Positions 59,258 through 64,000 of a stretch of 64,000 nt of DNA are shown one piece after another. A model generated the notes under the pieces. It was given only the letters and a program-made list of their open reading frames with translations, did not search any database and was not told the origin of the DNA. The position numbers and the translations under genes are program-made. Every line of letters begins with the position of its first letter. The first letter of the stretch is position 1. This stretch comes from Gyromitra esculenta (lineage: Eukaryota; Ascomycota; Pezizomycetes; Pezizales; Discinaceae): the NCBI GenBank assembly GCA_038503075.1, contig JBCAML010000009.1, positions 1,054,001 through 1,118,000 of the forward strand, given 5' to 3'.

Positions 59258-59971
59258 CTACAACAAATCAGGACAATACTCCAAAACAAACCTGCGAAAG
59301 AAATCCGACCGAAAATACGTCCTCCTATCGCAAACACGCGCACCCCTGCGTAACAGGAACCTAATCGCAACATCATTCAATTCAACCACCGCCATATGCA
59401 GCGGCGTCACCCTAGGAAGCTTCTCCGCGTTAATATCCGCCCCGTTATCCACCAACAACCGAAACACCTCCTCGTCCACACAGTACCCGACCGCCCTGAA
59501 GAGCGGGGTATTCCCACGCGGATCCATGCCATCAGCTTTAGCTCCATACTCGAGCAGCACCCTCATGGTCGCGACATCGCCCCTGCCAGCCGCATAGTGA
59601 AGACTCGTAAAGTTGAAAATATCCACGGCATCAACCGTCGCTCCGTTCTCCAATAGCAGTCGAGCTACTGCTCCATCCATCGCTTGGTGGAGGGCAGTAC
59701 CCCCCATGTGCTGCCACGCTCTTGTGATGTCGGGAAGGTTCACGTCGATGCCAGAGTCCAGTAAGAGGTGGATCAGCGGGATGTGTTCTTGCTCTACGGC
59801 CCAGCAGAGGGCTGGGATGCCGTCTTTGGGTTCGACAGCGCGTTTGTGGAGGTCGGGTGTTAGGAGGTCGGCGAAAAAGTGGTTGGTTTGGAGAAGTCTG
59901 CTGAGGCCTTGGGGGCTCAGGTTGGATGCAATGATTAGGATGAGTTCGTTTGGTAGAGCTGAGAACGGCAT
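59258..59971 (-). CDS. F-box-like and ankyrin-repeat protein
   Basis: Single-exon gene of 237 aa. The N-terminus, FSALPNELILIIASNLSP with GLSRLLQTNHFFADLL, is an F-box-like or related fungal N-terminal motif. About five ankyrin repeats follow (PALCWAVEQEHIPLIHLLLD, TALHQAMDGAVARLLLENG, TSLHYAAGRGDVATMRVLLE, TPLFRAVGYC, TPLHMAVVELNDVAIRFLL). Such proteins often serve as SCF substrate adaptors or protein-binding scaffolds in ascomycetes and form large, rapidly changing families. The specific partner is unknown. Stop-to-stop distance to convergent PGS1 is about 114 bp. Confidence 0.88.
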   Translation of the reverse strand: MPFSALPNELILIIASNLSPQGLSRLLQTNHFFADLLTPDLHKRAVEPKDGIPALCWAVEQEHIPLIHLLLDSGIDVNLPDITRAWQHMGGTALHQAMDGAVARLLLENGATVDAVDIFNFTSLHYAAGRGDVATMRVLLEYGAKADGMDPRGNTPLFRAVGYCVDEEVFRLLVDNGADINAEKLPRVTPLHMAVVELNDVAIRFLLRRGARVCDRRTYFRSDFFRRFVLEYCPDLL

Positions 59972-61067
59972 TAGGGACGATTTGGAGGGCGATTTGGAGG
60001 GTGGTTGGAGGAGGGTTGCAGGATGGTGGTCAATGATAGAAATAGATCAGGTTGTCTTCTAACTACAATCGAAAGAAAACGGTCTCACGAAATGCCAGCA
60101 GATTTTAAATCTGATGCCACTCGCCAAAAACTACAAGCTATAGCTAAAATTCAACGACCCTCTGTCTCGAGCCCTCGGTTTTAAAGGGTACGGGGTTAAT
60201 GCTAGACAGCGGTTGCTGATTAAATTTACATGTCGCTGGAAAAGGACTAAAAAGAGAAGAACATTTAGTCTTATCGCCCTGACAGGTTATTTCCGGCGAC
60301 GAGACTGAAGAATATTCTTACAGTATGGCGCCATAAAGGAGCCCAGAGGCACTCAAAGCGCACATATGTGCCTAGAGGCCTTATAAAATCGTTACATGCT
60401 TGCTGCAGAGGAAACATTCTTCCAACATTTAAGGGAGCTCTCCCACGTAGTTAAAAAGCGACCTGCATACCACCAAAACACTCCGCATCTTCTCCATGTA
60501 GATCCACAATTTTGCGTGCGTTAATACATATCAGAGTTGGGGTTATAGCGCTTCCAGTTCAAGCCCACGCTCTGCTCAACACGAATAAATTCCTATCCAC
60601 ACTACGCCAGCCCACGGCCAGTTAAACTGATAAAGCCATCTTCATACTTCCGAAACCTCTCCCGGGGTTTTGATAGCAAATACGTGCAGCCGTTGGTCCA
60701 TAGTGGGAAAAGATAGAGCCCAAACGCCCATGGTAGAATTACATGTACTATTCCTCCTCGCCCTCCTCACTCCAAGTCTCAACCCTCGTAAAAATCGATA
60801 CAAAGAACCATTATGCAAACAACAGTCCAGAAACCCACAAATCCAGGGATCCCAAGCTCTCGCGATACTCGGCCGAGTGCTTGTCCATGATGGGACTGCT
60901 CAGGGCTTAACCCTCACCACGGAAATTCCAAAACGGGCCAGGGCCGCACACACTCGCTGGCAACCGCGCACACACGATCTCCACAACTTTCCCGGTAGAC
61001 CGACGACGCCGACAATACAACAACTGCTGCTGCACCACACAAAGCTCCTCACCAACCATCATTCGCA
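59972..61067. other. Intergenic region upstream of RPL2
   Basis: Contains the promoters of the ankyrin gene and of RPL2. TACATGTA occurs at 60740, 328 bases before the RPL2 start. No other gene recognised. Confidence 0.5.
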
Positions 61068-62197
61068 ATGGGAAGGCAAGTCCCACCGCCACCGTGAAAT
61101 TCACATCATCGCTAGTGGGTGGAGTTCTGACTGGGGAGTGGGAATTTAGAGTTATCCGCAATCAGAGAAAGGGTGCCGGGTCTATCTTCAGTATGTCTCC
61201 CATCGAAATCTCGAATTGCTGGTTTTCTGGGAAATGTCTTGCTGACTCTGTGGATAGCTGCCAACACCAGGCTGCGAAAGGTCCGTCCAGATACTGGAGT
61301 TCGAGTTTTGGTACAGTCCACTGACGGAATTCCTGCATCCAACAGAACCCTGCCAAATTCAGAACCCTCGACTACAGCGAGCGTCATGGATACATCCGTG
61401 GTGTCGTGAAGGACATCATCCACGACCCCGGTCGCGGTGCTCCCCTTGCTAAGGTCGTCTTCCGTGACCCTTACCGCTACAAGCTCCGCCACGAGACGTA
61501 CGGCCACCATTCACTATTGTTTTTCGATATTCTTGGCGGAGAGTTGGGGCTTATTTTGGTTGACATATATCTGGGTGTGGGAATAACAGTTTCATCGCCA
61601 ACGAGGGCATGTACACCGGACAGTTCATCTACGCCGGAAAGAAGGCCTCGCTCAACGTCGGAAACGTCCTCCCTCTCGGCTCCATGCCCGAGGGTACCGT
61701 CGTGACCAACGTCGAAGAGAAGACCGGTGACCGTGGTGCGATCGGAAGGACCTCTGGAAACTACGTCACCATCATCGGCCACTCCCCCGACGAAGGCAGG
61801 ACCCGCATCAAGCTCCCCTCAGGCGCCAAGAAGGTCGTTCCCTCAGCTGCCCGTGGTATGATCGGTATCGTTGCTGGTGGTGGAAGAACCGATAAGCCGC
61901 TGCTTAAGGCGTCGCGTGCCAAGTTGAAGTACGCCGTCAAGAGGAACAGCTGGCCCAGAACTCGTGGTGTGGCCATGAATCCCGTCGACCATCCTCACGG
62001 TGGTGGTAATCATCAGCATATCGGAAAGGCCTCTACCATCTCTCGTTACGCTTCCCAGGGTCAAAAGGCTGGTCGTAAGTATCCCGGAATAGAAACCACC
62101 CATATTAAAACGGGAGCCTCGCTAAGAATCGTGCTTTACAGTTATTGCCGCCCGTCGTACTGGTCTGCTACGCGGTACCCAAAAAACCAAGGAATAA
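61068..62197 (+). CDS. RPL2: 60S ribosomal protein uL2 (Rpl2/L8)
   Basis: Core protein of the large subunit close to the peptidyl-transferase centre. Six exons: 61068-61075, 61150-61190, 61258-61280, 61346-61497, 61590-62074 and 62142-62197 (254 aa, the same as yeast Rpl2). The protein reads [43 protein letters not shown] and [17 protein letters not shown]. It continues [38 protein letters not shown] and [15 protein letters not shown], ending [11 protein letters not shown]. The VDHPHGGG loop with the conserved histidine is intact. The first intron starts GC (AG|GCAAGT) instead of GT, and the first coding exon is only 8 nt. The last intron is 67 nt. Other introns have normal GT..AG borders. 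Confidence 0.97.
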
Positions 62198-64000
62198 ACG
62201 GTGGGATAAAAGCTGGTGGTGTGGTTGGTGTTTTCTGTTACGATTTCTGGTTTTCTCTTTTTTTTGTGGGACAGGTTGTTTTTCTTTTTTTTCTCCCTTG
62301 GGAATTGGGTTGGAACCAAAAAAAAAAGAGGGAAGAAGGGATATGGTACAAAAAATGTTACGATATTCCGCAAGGAGAGGCATCAAAAGTACCATGTTCT
62401 GGAGGCAACATACCATCCCCCCCCACAGGAACTAGAAATCTAATGGCGTCCTGAACAATCTTGAGGATCATGGGCTCGAGTGTGATGTGAAAAGAAAAAG
62501 AAGGAGCTGTAGAAAGTGAATTCCCTACTTGTAGAATTCGATACAGTCGAGTTTCGATATAGCTACAAACATACGGTCCGTTTCACTCACGCATAAAACC
62601 CACCTCGATCTAACCACCACCCTAATGCAAGTATATGATTTTGTCGCTCGAGCATATGTTTATTTCAAGCCTACTGTACCCATAAACAAAACAATCCCGA
62701 TTCTGAATCCCATTGAGCTCTAATGACATCCTACATTTGTTAGAAACATACTGTAAAATAACACGCTTCTCCGGCATAATACATGTACCTTTTCTGCCCA
62801 GAAATGTAGGTTGATGGGCTGCATCACAAAGCCATCGCACATACTCTCAAAACACGATCAGAGTCGAGTCTAACATACTACCAGATAGTCAACTCTGAAA
62901 CCTGCCTTTTGCATCAGCCACATACATAAAGACCTTCGAGTGGTAGGATACTGATAATTTAGCCACATTTCATATTGCGCCGGACGCGGATGCTCTTCGA
63001 TATTTCAGAAGCACATACGGCGCCACGAGTTCACGTGCCTATGAGATTTTGCAGTATCTGGAGTAGTGGAGGTGCTGGAGAAGCTTCCTAATGTGTGATG
63101 GATGCGTATATAGGCTGGAAGCAGTGGGAGCTGAAAGTGTCCACTGACGGCTCCGGAGTGCTAGAGGGCTCGAGGGACAAAGAATTTAGATCTACACAGA
63201 TTGCGATATATCGAAAATAAATATTACTATCGAGTATATTCTACAGGAGGCTTATTTGTGTGACGAGTGATATTCCATGATCACGCACATGAGGGAAAAG
63301 TACAAAAAACCTTTGACAGCTTTCGCAGAATATATCCTGATAAATTTTTATCTATATTTTTAGAATATTAGATTAGTTGCTTGATTTTCTACAAGCTAAC
63401 AGCGCACCCCTGTCTATGTGTATGTGCTCGTGTCGCCGGATTGCTACTGTTCTCCCTTCCATAGAAGTACTGGCTAAAAAATAAAGTCAGGTTCTTCATT
63501 TTTTTTTTTTTTTTTGTTAAATCATTGTTTCATTGTTTTATCTAGGTACAAGAATATCACATGCAACCGAAGTTATAGCGTGAACAAAACCCTACTCTCA
63601 CAACCCTCCTAGACAATAGGAAAATACAAAAGAGACGAAACAAAATAACCAGTGAACAAGATAGTTATTGAAGCTGATGATGGTGAAGTTTAATGTGTGA
63701 TTGGTAGAATACTGCTGGCCGTACTAGTAGCAGTCTACTCTCACGGTTCAGTCCCTCGATAAGCCCTTTAGTATCGCGAAGGTGGCGATCTTCTTAAGTG
63801 AGTCTTGCGTCGAAAAGTGCAGTGTGTCTACAAATTCTACAGTGGGTATACTTCCAGGCGAAGTATCAGCGATGTTTCACAGTGACAGCGAAGGTTCTGA
63901 GGTAGAACCGAGGTGTTTTTAAAGTAATACAGGTAGAAGTAAAACGAGAACGTTGCTTAAGAAAAGAAGAAGAAAAGGAACAAGAACGACCAAAATCCAT
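62198..64000. other. Intergenic region to the window end
   Basis: No gene recognised. T-rich RPL2 3' flank (about 62240-62300), TACATGTA at 62780, and a 17-base T-run near 63500. The last bases end in CAT, which could be a minus-strand start codon, but the frame behind it is short and unsupported here. Confidence 0.5.

Noticed and set aside
60670..61149. 159-codon frame on + upstream of and overlapping the RPL2 start
   Set aside because: It overlaps RPL2 exon 1 and intron 1 in another frame; low-complexity composition and no homology I recognise.
63966..64000. Possible start codon of a minus-strand gene at the right edge
   Set aside because: The frame behind it is Ser/Arg-rich, soon ends in a stop, and has no supporting motif.
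1..64000. CRISPR arrays, bacterial operons, intact transposons or a clustered secondary-metabolite system
   Set aside because: No regularly spaced repeats, no transposase, reverse-transcriptase, PKS or NRPS motifs seen. The single P450 relic and one ABC transporter are not neighbours of any biosynthetic core gene.

Overview
This window is nuclear DNA of a filamentous ascomycete fungus (Pezizomycotina). The evidence is many short introns of about 50-120 nt with GT..AG borders and CTAAC/CTGAC-like branch sites, typical fungal housekeeping proteins (Sec14, Bre1, Bdp1, Sac3, Tif6, Pgs1, Rpl2, Fyv10/Gid9), long AT-rich intergenic stretches and no bacterial signals. I cannot place it below that rank; an early-diverging lineage such as Pezizomycetes is a guess. 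I rebuilt the exons by hand from splice sites, reading phase and family conservation. Every exon chain given here keeps the reading frame across its joins.

Layout. 1-10 kb: three forward genes, the 5'-truncated alpha-SNAP SEC17, the lipid-transfer protein SEC14 and the histone H2B ubiquitin ligase BRE1. 10.7-15.5 kb: a GC-rich block with TRP4 (tryptophan synthesis) and a PPIL1-type cyclophilin on the minus strand, then the Pol III factor BDP1 leaving divergently. 16-21.4 kb: a fast-evolving zinc-finger protein with an unusual repeated module and two unrecognised, divergently transcribed orphan genes in AT-rich DNA. 22-35 kb: BMT5 (25S rRNA methylation), FYV10/GID9, a large SAC3 (mRNA export) and aminopeptidase P. 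35-39 kb: an importin-beta karyopherin. 39.3-43 kb: a decayed cytochrome P450 and gene-poor sequence. 43-48.3 kb: a zinc-finger DEDDh RNA exonuclease and TIF6 (60S biogenesis). 49.3-54.6 kb: a full-length ABCC (MRP-type) transporter. 56.3-62.2 kb: a complex I subunit (NDUFA12 type) divergent from PGS1 (cardiolipin pathway), an F-box/ankyrin protein and RPL2.

There is no operon-like organisation. Loose functional groupings are two secretory genes (SEC17, SEC14), several ribosome-biogenesis or ribosome genes (BMT5, TIF6, RPL2) and one divergent pair of mitochondrial genes sharing a 294-bp spacer.

The signals I rate most worth checking are: an over-represented palindrome, TACATGTA, seen 14 times and never in a CDS annotated as intact; a GC-AG intron after an 8-nt first exon in RPL2; the repeated finger module with one split, His-less copy; the orphan gene pair; and the P450 relic with an inverted partial copy of its N-terminal coding sequence. 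I see no rRNA, tRNA, CRISPR array, intact transposon or clearly new multi-gene system.
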